From Candidatus Poribacteria bacterium (GTDB lineage: Bacteria > Poribacteria > WGA-4E > WGA-3G): DNA of 38,839 nucleotides. Position 1 is the first letter of the stretch. Every line of letters starts with the position of its first letter. This document shows, piece by piece, positions 7,076 through 14,162 of the stretch. The notes below the pieces were generated by a model, which did not search any database, was not told the origin of the DNA, and worked only from the letters and a program-made list of their open reading frames with translations. Made by a program: the position numbers and the translations under genes. Location of the stretch: the NCBI GenBank assembly GCA_009843785.1, contig VYCT01000140.1, forward strand, positions 1 to 38,839, read 5' to 3'.

Positions 7076-8074
7076 TTAGTCAGATTTCGGTTTCCCAGTT
7101 TTGTCGTACAGATGATGAATATTCACCCCTAACTTCAGCGCGTGGACGGAGGTGTATGTTTCTGATAGGTCAATTTCAATATAAGTTGGGATGCCGGGTA
7201 AGCCGCTATAGCCCGTTGAAAAGATGAGTTGATTTTTACCGAAGGTCGCTATACCGTCTCTAACGTTTTGTGACGGAAAATAATGAATCGGCGTATGTCC
7301 AACAATAAGCAGATTGGCGTGGATGGTTTCAAGAAAATTTTTTATATGTCTTAAAGTGTATCCACCACTATACGCGATCATAGGACGATGCCAGAGGAGT
7401 TCTTCAAGGGTTTTAGGACTCGGATTAACGAGATCCGTAAGACTGCTGATGAAACGCGGGGGACCGGCGTGAATACCGACAAAACCGTTTTTTCCGATAA
7501 CGACCGTTGGCAAATTGACAAGGAATTCGTAGTGAGCATCCGTCATTCTCTCAATGAAATTGAATTGCTCATAATAGGAACCGAGGTGGCTATCGTACAA
7601 TAAACGAATGAATTGTTCTCGGTTTTGTGTCGTCATCCCCTGTTTTTTCAGCATCGCGTATGCATCTGCGGCGGCAAATTCGTGGTTCCCTCGGAGATAG
7701 ATGAGTCTTTTGCCTTTATCGCCGAGTTGTTTTTGGAGTTCCATAACCCGGTCAACGATTAAAGTATCACCAAAAGGCGGGTGTCTCGGTTCATCTGGCT
7801 TATAGTCAATTGCGTCGCCGAGTATCAATCCGTAGACATCTTCCTCCGCTTGAATCCGCTCGACAAGTTTTGTGAGTCGCAACCATTGATTAAAATCGTC
7901 CCAGTGGGCATGCAGATCGGAAACGATGTAGACAGTGCCGTGGTCCGGTAGAACAAGGACATGTCCGTCGCGCGTGAGTTGGTCAGGGTACTGTGTGAGG
8001 TGTTTCAGTTGTGCTATCGCCACGGAAGCGAGGCACATAAAACAGAGGGCAATGTAAATCAGCGAGGTGTGCAT
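7076..8074 (-). CDS. Exported calcineurin-like metallophosphoesterase
   Basis: 332 residues with a signal peptide (cleavage near SVAIA-QL). All metal-binding blocks of the calcineurin-like superfamily are present: Asp53 and His55 in SDLHAHWDD, Asp87 in LGDAIDY, Asn130-His131-Glu132 in LRGNHEF, His202 in GIHAGP and His260 in VGHTPIH. The order and spacing (GD...GNHE...GIHAGP...GHTP) are closest to the PPP-type (serine/threonine or diadenosine-tetraphosphate phosphatase-like) branch. An exported member acting in the periplasm is plausible; the substrate cannot be told. It lies 5 bp after the peptidase gene and 12 bp before the TPR gene, in the msrP-serpin operon. Confidence 0.88.
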   Translation of the reverse strand: MHTSLIYIALCFMCLASVAIAQLKHLTQYPDQLTRDGHVLVLPDHGTVYIVSDLHAHWDDFNQWLRLTKLVERIQAEEDVYGLILGDAIDYKPDEPRHPPFGDTLIVDRVMELQKQLGDKGKRLIYLRGNHEFAAADAYAMLKKQGMTTQNREQFIRLLYDSHLGSYYEQFNFIERMTDAHYEFLVNLPTVVIGKNGFVGIHAGPPRFISSLTDLVNPSPKTLEELLWHRPMIAYSGGYTLRHIKNFLETIHANLLIVGHTPIHYFPSQNVRDGIATFGKNQLIFSTGYSGLPGIPTYIEIDLSETYTSVHALKLGVNIHHLYDKTGKPKSD

Positions 8075-8079
8075 GAGTG

Positions 8080-8991
8080 TTAAGTCCTAAAGAATGTATC
8101 CACGGTATCTTCTTGTTGTGCGAGTTTATTGAGGTGCCGTTGTCTACGATTCCGGCGGACCAGGTAACCGAGGAGTGCCAACCCACCGAGACCGCCCCAC
8201 AAAAAGTAGGAATTAGAGAAAAGGGATGCCCATCGGTAACGTTCCGCCAGTGATTCACGCCAGCGAACATCAAAAGTAGCAAGATCCCATCCAACTACGG
8301 CTTTAAAAGCTGTATCGAAGTTATTGCCTGCGTGGAGTTCTGCAATAAGCGCAAACAGTGCATCCCTACCTTTGACTTCAACTAACCAACGGACGGCATC
8401 TTGGCTTTCAGCATACGCCAAATCCGCACCGGCTTGCGAGCGCGGGAACCCTCGCGTTAGTTCTTGAAGCGGTAAGATGGATTTAGAAAAAATATGTTTT
8501 AGCAATGTTCCGTGACGGCTCGGCACCCATTCCTCGGCAAAGTAGATCGCGATGCCTTCTATAAACCACAGCGGGATTTCTTTAACGGCTTTGCGGGTAC
8601 ACTGTCCAAAGAGGACATGCGCAATCTCGTGACGGAGCACCTGTACTAACTGCAGTTTCGCCAGGGCAATGTATTTCGGGTTTTGAATAACGATACGGCG
8701 ACTCAACGGGAAGGCACATCCGACTGCCCAATCCTGAATTGGGGCGTGAACGAAAGCCTGAAATTCCTTTTGTGTATCGCATATCCAGATATCAATCATT
8801 CCTGCTGGCATACGACTTGTCAACTGTGGCAGTTCGGCATAGAAATCCTCGGCAATCTGAAGGATTGACGTTGGGTCTGCTGTGCCTTCCTGATAGTAGA
8901 CTCGGAAGTGTGTGCTTTCCACTGACTCCCAAGTGGCGGCTACTGAAAATATAGGCAACAGGCATAAAAAGAGAACAAGGCTTTTCATCAT
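8080..8991 (-). CDS. Membrane-anchored HExxH metallopeptidase (peptidase MA-like)
   Basis: 303 residues. It has a signal peptide (cleavage near SVAAT), a catalytic domain with HEIAH at 121-125 and Glu145 in LWFIEGIAIYFAEEW (the gluzincin HExxH-about 20-E layout of the peptidase MA family), and a C-terminal membrane helix at about 260-280 followed by an Arg-rich tail (VRRNRRQRH). The catalytic domain would therefore face the periplasm, with the tail in the cytoplasm. Zinc endopeptidase activity is expected; the substrate is unknown. The gene starts 7 bp after the serpin stop with a G-rich SD, so the peptidase and the peptidase-inhibitor-type protein are translated from the same message. The serpin is unlikely to be its inhibitor, since serpins trap serine and cysteine proteases. 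Confidence 0.82.
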   Translation of the reverse strand: MMKSLVLFLCLLPIFSVAATWESVESTHFRVYYQEGTADPTSILQIAEDFYAELPQLTSRMPAGMIDIWICDTQKEFQAFVHAPIQDWAVGCAFPLSRRIVIQNPKYIALAKLQLVQVLRHEIAHVLFGQCTRKAVKEIPLWFIEGIAIYFAEEWVPSRHGTLLKHIFSKSILPLQELTRGFPRSQAGADLAYAESQDAVRWLVEVKGRDALFALIAELHAGNNFDTAFKAVVGWDLATFDVRWRESLAERYRWASLFSNSYFLWGGLGGLALLGYLVRRNRRQRHLNKLAQQEDTVDTFFRT

Positions 8992-8998
8992 CCCCTAC

Positions 8999-10255
8999 CT
9001 ACGGATCTACGACAGTGCCCATGAAGAGTACAGTTTTTGTCTCGTTATCACGAATCGCGAAGAAGAAAGGTCTGTTTGCCATGAACGCGGGTGGCGCGCT
9101 GGTTGCGCGAATCCCGACACTGGTTACTGCTGCGGCTTCAGTGCCTTCTTCATTGACTTCGACGACGGCTTTATGGAGCACTTCTCCGATATACAAGTTT
9201 TTACCCAAAGCCTCTAAATCTGCCATCTGACTGAAATCTGCAAGCCCCGGTGCAAACGCGATACCCATACCGAGTGATTGCAGCGGGTTGTTAAGCGTTT
9301 TTTCATATTCCAACTTAAATTTAGGCATGCTGAGGAATATTTCTTGTTCGCGAAACTGCGACACCCAACGCTCCCAATTCTCAGTGTTTAAACCATCTAA
9401 GAAGGTGTTGATATCAGATTCAGGATAGGGAAGGAAGATGTACATGCTCATCCGCCCATCGCCGTACGGAAGGCTAATCGCTTGGAACTTTGCTTCATAG
9501 TTTTCGTAGTAAGGATAATCACCCGTTCTTGTCATCATCGGTATCTGTTTTTCATCACCGGTTGCGAGATAAAAAGTTCCGTCGCGCGTGCGAGAAGGGT
9601 CGAATTCTGTCTGCCACGTTCCTTTGAAGTAGATGGCGTTAATGAGAAATAACACCATATCCAGATTGATTTCATCAAGGATTTTTGTAATTTTGCCGTT
9701 GGTATTGGTGTTTACCCACTGGTTAATTGTTGGTAGCGTGTTTGGGTCGGTGAAATCGAGCGTTGAGACCTCCGCTCCGAAAAATTCGGTGTTTCGCTGC
9801 AGGAAATCCTGCTTGAACGGAACATCTTGGCGTGCCCAGAGTGAATTTGCAATCGTGAGTATAACTTTCGGGTCTGCTACTTGAAGTGCTTGACGTAAGC
9901 CTGCATAGCCGGGGTTTATCGCTTCGGAGTCTAACTGTTGTAGGTGCAGCGTATTCGTCATCGCTTGCTCGGTTTCACCGGAGGCTCCGTTTAACGTCAT
10001 TGCCAAAGCGATAGAAATACTGAGTGGTGAGATAAAAATATTTTTATCTTTCTCACTTTTACGAATTTCATTGAACAGATCAAAACCGAATTGCGTATTT
10101 GCCGTGACGACGTTTGTATCAATAGAAACAGTTCCAGGCGCGTCTCGTCCCTCATCACCAAAGATAGCACCAAGATTATTACATCCAGCAAATATTAGCG
10201 AAACCAGGCACATCAAGCATAGAAAAGATTTCTCACTTGTCTGTTGCTTATACAT
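8999..10255 (-). CDS. Lipoprotein serpin (serine/cysteine protease inhibitor)
   Basis: 418 residues. The N-terminus is a lipoprotein signal with lipobox IFAGC (Cys25). The rest is a complete serpin: NAIYFKGTWQTEFDPSRT and PFFFAIRDNETKTVLFMGTV are classic family blocks. The reactive-centre hinge at 369-378 (EEGTEAAAVT) has the small residues needed for strand insertion, so it looks inhibitory. By standard numbering P1-P1' is Thr385-Ser386 with Arg383 at P3, so the target specificity is open (a Thr at P1 would suit elastase- or subtilisin-like enzymes; a cut after Arg383 would be trypsin-like). It probably sits on the outer or inner membrane and protects the envelope from proteases. It follows msrP by 27 bp. 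Confidence 0.93.
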   Translation of the reverse strand: MYKQQTSEKSFLCLMCLVSLIFAGCNNLGAIFGDEGRDAPGTVSIDTNVVTANTQFGFDLFNEIRKSEKDKNIFISPLSISIALAMTLNGASGETEQAMTNTLHLQQLDSEAINPGYAGLRQALQVADPKVILTIANSLWARQDVPFKQDFLQRNTEFFGAEVSTLDFTDPNTLPTINQWVNTNTNGKITKILDEINLDMVLFLINAIYFKGTWQTEFDPSRTRDGTFYLATGDEKQIPMMTRTGDYPYYENYEAKFQAISLPYGDGRMSMYIFLPYPESDINTFLDGLNTENWERWVSQFREQEIFLSMPKFKLEYEKTLNNPLQSLGMGIAFAPGLADFSQMADLEALGKNLYIGEVLHKAVVEVNEEGTEAAAVTSVGIRATSAPPAFMANRPFFFAIRDNETKTVLFMGTVVDP

Positions 10256-10282
10256 TTATTTTCTCCGCTTCAAGAGATCGTT

Positions 10283-11248
10283 TTACCTTTCGTAAAGGTG
10301 CGCGACAGCATCACCATAGCCGTTGTAAATCAATGTCGGATGTCTTTCCCTTGAGCCAATCATCCACTCAGTGGCTTGTGACCAGCGCGGGTGCGGGACA
10401 TTCGGATTGACGTTCGCTTCAAAGTCGTATTCTCTTGGAAGGATAATATTCCAAAAGTTTCGAGGTTTTTTGTCGGTGAGTTCAATGCTGACAATCGATT
10501 TGATACTCTTAAATCCGTATTTCCATGGTACAATCAACCGGATAGGTGCACCGTGTTGTGGCGGCAAAATATGCCCATAGATACCAACGACTAACAGTGT
10601 TAGATCGTTCATAGCTTCCGCGAGTGTTAACCCTTCAAGATAGGGCCACGGCAAACGCGCATCGTGTTGATGCGGTGCTACGTCAGGATCGAAAAATGTC
10701 AGCATACTGACATATTTTGCATCGGCTTTCGGTTGAACTCTCTCAAGCAGTGCTTTCATAGGGAAACCGATCCATGGCACTACCATCGCCCAAGTTTCAA
10801 CACAGCGGAAGCGATAGATGCGTTCTTCAAGAGGCATCATCTTAATTAAGTCATCTACATCTAAGGTCATCGGTTTTTCGACGAGCCCAGATATTTCAAT
10901 CTCCCAGGGGCGTGTTTTAAATCTTTCCACTCTTTTCCAGACGGTGCTTTTGGATTGCGTAAACTCGTAGTAATTGTTATAGGTCGCAGCAATCACTTCG
11001 TCGGTCATCTGTCTTTCTACGGTGAAGTTCGCGTTTTTTTCTGCCGCAAGTGTTTGCGCTCGGAACGGTGCTAACTGTTTTTCAAGCGCACTGTTTTGCG
11101 CACAGGCGTTTGAAGTGGAAAACAATAGGGTGCCCGCACTTGCCAATCCCAAATCTTTGATAAATTTTCGGCGGTTGATGTAATCTGATTCAGGTGTTAC
11201 CTGATTTTCGGGGATTTCCCATCCTTTTGGAATCTTAATGTACGCCAT
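10283..11248 (-). CDS. msrP: Protein-methionine-sulfoxide reductase catalytic subunit MsrP
   Basis: 321 residues. MsrP is a periplasmic molybdopterin enzyme that repairs oxidised methionines in envelope proteins. A Tat signal (RRKFIK at 26-31 followed by LGLASAGTLLFS) is preceded by a 25-residue n-region as in E. coli YedY. The molybdenum-ligating Cys149 lies in YRFRCVETWAMVVPWIGFP, and GAPIRLIVPWKYGFKSIKSI and the C-terminal NVPHPRWSQATE are family blocks. The start has a good SD (CGGAGG, 9 nt). It is the first gene of a five-gene operon behind the promoter at 11358-11386. The usual heme membrane partner MsrQ is not adjacent, so the electron donor must be encoded elsewhere or be different. 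Confidence 0.95.
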   Translation of the reverse strand: MAYIKIPKGWEIPENQVTPESDYINRRKFIKDLGLASAGTLLFSTSNACAQNSALEKQLAPFRAQTLAAEKNANFTVERQMTDEVIAATYNNYYEFTQSKSTVWKRVERFKTRPWEIEISGLVEKPMTLDVDDLIKMMPLEERIYRFRCVETWAMVVPWIGFPMKALLERVQPKADAKYVSMLTFFDPDVAPHQHDARLPWPYLEGLTLAEAMNDLTLLVVGIYGHILPPQHGAPIRLIVPWKYGFKSIKSIVSIELTDKKPRNFWNIILPREYDFEANVNPNVPHPRWSQATEWMIGSRERHPTLIYNGYGDAVAHLYER

Positions 11249-11357
11249 GAGATTTTCCTCCGTTGCAATTTGATTTGGTTATCTTTCTTCATTTCTGATA
11301 AGGACCGGAGCTCGATACCTCAGAATATCACGGATTAAGAGCAAGTGTTTGTCAGAT

Positions 11358-11386
11358 AGTATATATCATTCAGACTTGGAGTGCAA
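11358..11386 (-). promoter_or_regulatory. Sigma70-type promoter for the msrP-serpin operon
   Basis: Minus-strand TTGCAC (11381-11386), 17-nt spacer, TATACT (11358-11363). The predicted leader of about 100 nt ends at ATG 11248. It is the only obvious promoter for the five tightly spaced genes down to 6272. Confidence 0.6.
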
Positions 11387-11435
11387 CTTAAACTTCGGTT
11401 TTCAGGATACGCCGATTAATCAGTTATCAATCTTC

Positions 11436-11476
11436 CTGCCGAGACCCCATGCTTTAGCTTGCGGGATGTAGGCGGG
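11436..11476. mobile_element. Possible IS200/IS605-type (TnpB-associated) end remnant
   Basis: The plus-strand string ACCCCATGCTTTAGCTTGCG, followed by GGGATGTAGGCGGGC, resembles the imperfect hairpin with a CTTTAG-type loop that ends many IS200/IS605-family elements and their TnpB guide RNAs. No tnpA or tnpB is nearby, and the two arms (CCCCATGC and GCTTGCGGG) no longer match perfectly. The call rests on remembered resemblance only, so it is weak. Confidence 0.3.
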
Positions 11477-11551
11477 CGTTGCGTTTGGAAGTCAAAAAAG
11501 ATTTAACTTTTACCTAAAAATATGGTATAGCTATAAAAAAGTTCATTTTTT

Positions 11552-11581
11552 TTGCAACTTTTTGAGATTTTGGTGTATAAT
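11552..11581 (+). promoter_or_regulatory. Sigma70-type promoter for the metal-efflux cassette
   Basis: TTGCAA (11552-11557), 18-nt spacer and a perfect TATAAT (11576-11581), with T-rich DNA upstream that could act as an UP element. It is placed to give a leader of about 55 nt before ATG 11642. A metal-responsive operator could not be recognised with confidence. Confidence 0.65.
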
Positions 11582-11641
11582 ATCCTAAAGTGTTTTATTT
11601 CGATTTCTATTTTTTGACGAAACAGCGGAGTCTATTGAACA

Positions 11642-12082
11642 ATGTTGCGAAAACATCGGCAAGTTCTTATCTTACTCGTAGGGCTACTGTACGTCTATTC
11701 GGTGTGCCCATTCCTCTGTGCGACTTTTGAACAAAAGTTCTGTCACGACGCGCCTCAAGAAGTACTGAGCGAAGATGCTGAAGCCCGCGCAATCTGCTGC
11801 CGGAGTACTCAAACAGGCACGGCGGGTGAAACCGAAACGCCATTAGAAAGTGGTAAGCCGTGTTGTGCAACTGATTTGGAACTTGTGCTTCCAGACATCA
11901 GAGACAACATCCCCGAATTCCGTGAATTAATCGGACAGTCTCTGGTCTTGATTCTTCCTACCTCGGCGACTTTACCCGTTGCCCCCGAAGAATCTTTTAA
12001 GACTTCTTCCAGCCCTTTAGTTTCTACACTTTTCCCCGATCATCCTCTAACCCGTAGAGGACCTCCATTTGCGCAGTGCTAA
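11642..12082 (+). CDS. Exported Cys-rich small protein, first gene of the efflux cassette
   Basis: 146 residues, no family recognised. The N-terminus has a basic start and a hydrophobic segment (VLILLVGLLYVYSVCPFLCA), so it is exported or anchored. The following region is Cys-rich: Cys at about 22, 26, 34, and pairs CC at about 57-58 and 79-80 (AICCRSTQ and GKPCCAT), plus one at the extreme C-terminus (FAQC). Pairs of adjacent cysteines before a Pro/Ser-rich tail suggest thiol-dependent metal binding, which fits its position as the leading gene of a heavy-metal efflux operon. It lies 61 bp downstream of a strong promoter, and the next gene follows after 181 bp. Function as a metal sensor or carrier is inference. 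Confidence 0.7.
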   Translation: MLRKHRQVLILLVGLLYVYSVCPFLCATFEQKFCHDAPQEVLSEDAEARAICCRSTQTGTAGETETPLESGKPCCATDLELVLPDIRDNIPEFRELIGQSLVLILPTSATLPVAPEESFKTSSSPLVSTLFPDHPLTRRGPPFAQC

Positions 12083-12263
12083 GTGAATTCTACAAGGAAT
12101 TCTTTAAGCACTCGTCTATCCTTTACTTTCACACTTTTACTTACATATCGTTTTCCGAACTTTCTTTTTATGAAGGTTTGTGTCGGAAACTGTCAATAGA
12201 TTCTGTAGCGCGATATCTTATGGTTCGCTGCGTTACAATACTTTTTGGATGGTATAAAAAATT

Positions 12264-13310
12264 ATGAAAATGCGTTTGCTTTTACACGCGATACTACTCA
12301 ATTGGGTTTTTATTTCTTTCGGATTCGCACAAGAAAGCTGTCCTGCGTGAAGCAATCCTGTCTTGCCGCCGAGCGGGATAGGTGAAGTCAGTTTGGCTTC
12401 AAAAGAGATAAATCAATTTCGAGTCAATGTCAATATGTTGGTCTCCCCTGATGCCCAAGGTGGGCATCTTGAAACACGAGGACTTTCGCCAACAGGTGAA
12501 GTTGTGGACGCGCCTTTACATAGGCACCACGTAGCATTAAGCACTTACCGGACGGATATTGGCTTGCAATACTTGCTGAGCGATCGGTGGATATTGCAGG
12601 CGAACATTCCGTATGCAGTCAAAAATCAGGAAGCCAATATTGAGTGGATTGACCCAGTGAGTCCTGAAGAGGAACAAGCCATTTTACGGAGTAGGGACAT
12701 CCATCATCGAGATGAAACCTATGCTGGACTCGCTGATTCAGATCTGTTTTTAGGGTATACATTTCGTGGCCTCTTTAAAATGGATGACATTTTATTTGCC
12801 CGGTTCGGTACAACGATTCCAATCGGCAAAACAGAGGAAAACCCGTGGAAACTTGGCGATGAAGGTCTTAAACACCTCCATATCCAGTTTGGTACGGGCA
12901 CCTTTAACCCGATTGCCAATTTGCAGTACAGTCTACCGCTCTATCAAGGTCTGACGCTCACTGCTTCGACACGGGGGACGTTTCCGGTCTATGAAAATAG
13001 CAAAACTTATCGAGGACCAGTGGAATTAACCTATACGGCTGGCTTTAGGTATCGCCTCTCCGATTGGTTTTCGTTTAACGGAAACTACCTCGGATTTTAT
13101 CAATCCGCTGCTGCTTGGGCTGGGGAGCGCGATATTAATACTGGGCTGCGTTACACTATGGCAGCACTGGGTATGTCCTTGGCAATACCCAATGACATTT
13201 CCGTGACCGCTAACGTCATGTTTCCACTGACGCAAGATACCCTATATGATGAAGGCGATGCAATTGAATTTGGTACTTTGGTTTCTTTAGCGACATCGTA
13301 TACATTTTGA
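12264..13310 (+). CDS. Outer-membrane barrel protein with in-frame TGA (candidate selenoprotein)
   Basis: Reading from ATG 12264 gives a signal peptide (MKMRLLLHAILLNWVFISFG, then FAQ), then ESCPA-TGA-SNPVLPPSGIG, then an uninterrupted 319-codon beta-barrel-like sequence ending in Phe (SLATSYTF), typical of outer-membrane proteins. The TGA is at 12348-12350 (codon 29), three residues after Cys26, so readthrough would give CxxU. The same gene uses TGA as its true stop. If translation began after the TGA (TTG 12363 is the nearest candidate, with no SD), the protein would lose its signal peptide, which makes no sense for a barrel. A hairpin at 12357-12382 fits a bacterial SECIS. Alternatives are a nonsense mutation of a Cys codon (TGC/TGT) or an assembly error. 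Its neighbours suggest a role in metal export. Confidence 0.7.
12357..12382 (+). promoter_or_regulatory. Hairpin resembling a bacterial SECIS element after the in-frame TGA
   Basis: Six nt after the TGA, CCTGTC (12357-12362) pairs with GATAGG (12377-12382) including one G-U. A TTG bulge follows, then CCGC (12366-12369) pairs with GCGG (12373-12376) around a CGA loop. The apical loop starts 19 nt after the TGA and has a G in its first two positions, as the published bacterial SECIS model asks (loop about 16-37 nt away, stem of at least 4 bp). Such hairpins can arise by chance. Confidence 0.5.
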
Positions 13311-13374
13311 TTTCAAAGACTTTCGCCGAATAATGCTGGATAACCATTACGGGAAAATAAAAGGGAGAGACATA

Positions 13375-14004
13375 ATGAAAATGAAATTGACGCGGCGAAT
13401 CGTCGCAGCTTTCTTAGCAATTCCAACCGTGTTACTACTCGTAATCTTTTCGCTGAATGCAGAAGACGCTCACAAGGCGCATGAAGGTCATCAACACGGC
13501 GATCAGGAAGCCGCCACTGACAAAGTACGTTGCGCGGTTGATGGTATGATGATGAAACCTTCAGCAATGATCAAAGTTGAACAGGCCGGAAAAGCCTACT
13601 ATTTCTGTAACAAGATGCAGGCAGAGATGTTCAAGGCAAATCCAGATAAGTACCTCCAAACAATTTCAGTCGGAAATTTGACATTTGATCTCAACGTGCT
13701 AACGACAGATGCGTACAAGATGATGATGTCTCACATGGGAATGGAGGGCATGATAAAAACCGACGAGATTAAGGGAAAGACGCACTATTTCAGTATATAC
13801 CCGACGCATGATCACGGTGAGATTGCGTTAGGTGATGTTAAACTTGCCATCCAGGTTACCAATACTGAAGGGGAGACGAAGATGGCATTGCTGAAATATA
13901 GCAAAATGATGCGGACCTACGAAGGGTTCATTACGATGCCAAAAGGTACCGAACATGAGGTCCGCGTTCGCGTGACGACCCCAGCTGTCAAGATTTCATT
14001 GTAG
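13375..14004 (+). CDS. Exported YHS-domain heavy-metal-binding protein
   Basis: 209 residues from ATG 13375, chosen because GGGAGAG lies 6-8 nt upstream and the signal peptide (TRRIVAAFLAIPTVLLLVIF) then starts at the N-terminus. After a His-rich segment (HKAHEGHQHGD) comes a YHS domain at about 42-90: VRCAVDGMMMKPSAMIKVEQ, then AYYFCNKMQAEMFKANPDKY, with the two conserved cysteines. A second, Met/His-rich domain follows (MMMSHMGMEGM; YPTHDHGEIALGDVKLAIQV), resembling a beta-sandwich of the YtkA type. YHS domains occur in copper and heavy-metal transport proteins. It is encoded 64 bp after the barrel gene and presumably buffers or delivers metal to the pump in the periplasm. Confidence 0.8.
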   Translation: MKMKLTRRIVAAFLAIPTVLLLVIFSLNAEDAHKAHEGHQHGDQEAATDKVRCAVDGMMMKPSAMIKVEQAGKAYYFCNKMQAEMFKANPDKYLQTISVGNLTFDLNVLTTDAYKMMMSHMGMEGMIKTDEIKGKTHYFSIYPTHDHGEIALGDVKLAIQVTNTEGETKMALLKYSKMMRTYEGFITMPKGTEHEVRVRVTTPAVKISL

Positions 14005-14006
14005 TG

Positions 14007-14144
14007 CGACTGTCGGCTGTCGGCTTTCAGCCGTCAGCAAAGAGGGAGTTTGTTAGACCATAGTTCTCTACCTGAAGGCTGAGAGTTGACGGTTATTCCA
14101 CTGACTGCCGATGGTTGATGGTTAACTGCTGACCGCTGACAACT
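14007..14144. repeat. Composite heptamer repeat, copy 1
   Basis: Between the YHS gene and the first TolC-type gene, a left array (14007-14038) reads as 7-bp units such as CTGTCGG, CTGTCGG, CTTTCAG, CCGTCAG. After a core of about 55 bp, a right array (14095-14144) has the same unit in reverse orientation (GGTTGAT, TGCTGAC, CGCTGAC). The inverted arrays make it look like a small non-autonomous element. Related arrays lie at 15519-15550, 19045-19160 and 36953-36988. Confidence 0.6.
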
Positions 14145-14162
14145 ATTAACAAGGAGGCGACA

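Larger units (their letters stand above)
11249..11641. other. 393-bp divergent intergenic region
   Basis: This gap between msrP (minus) and the efflux cassette (plus) holds two outward promoters (11358-11386 minus, 11552-11581 plus). Between them is a GC-richer patch at 11436-11476 that looks like a transposon end remnant. No credible open frame lies in it. Confidence 0.7.

Noticed and set aside
12348-12350. General reassignment of TGA in this organism
   Set aside because: Many intact genes here end in TGA, including the same barrel gene, so TGA is a stop in general.
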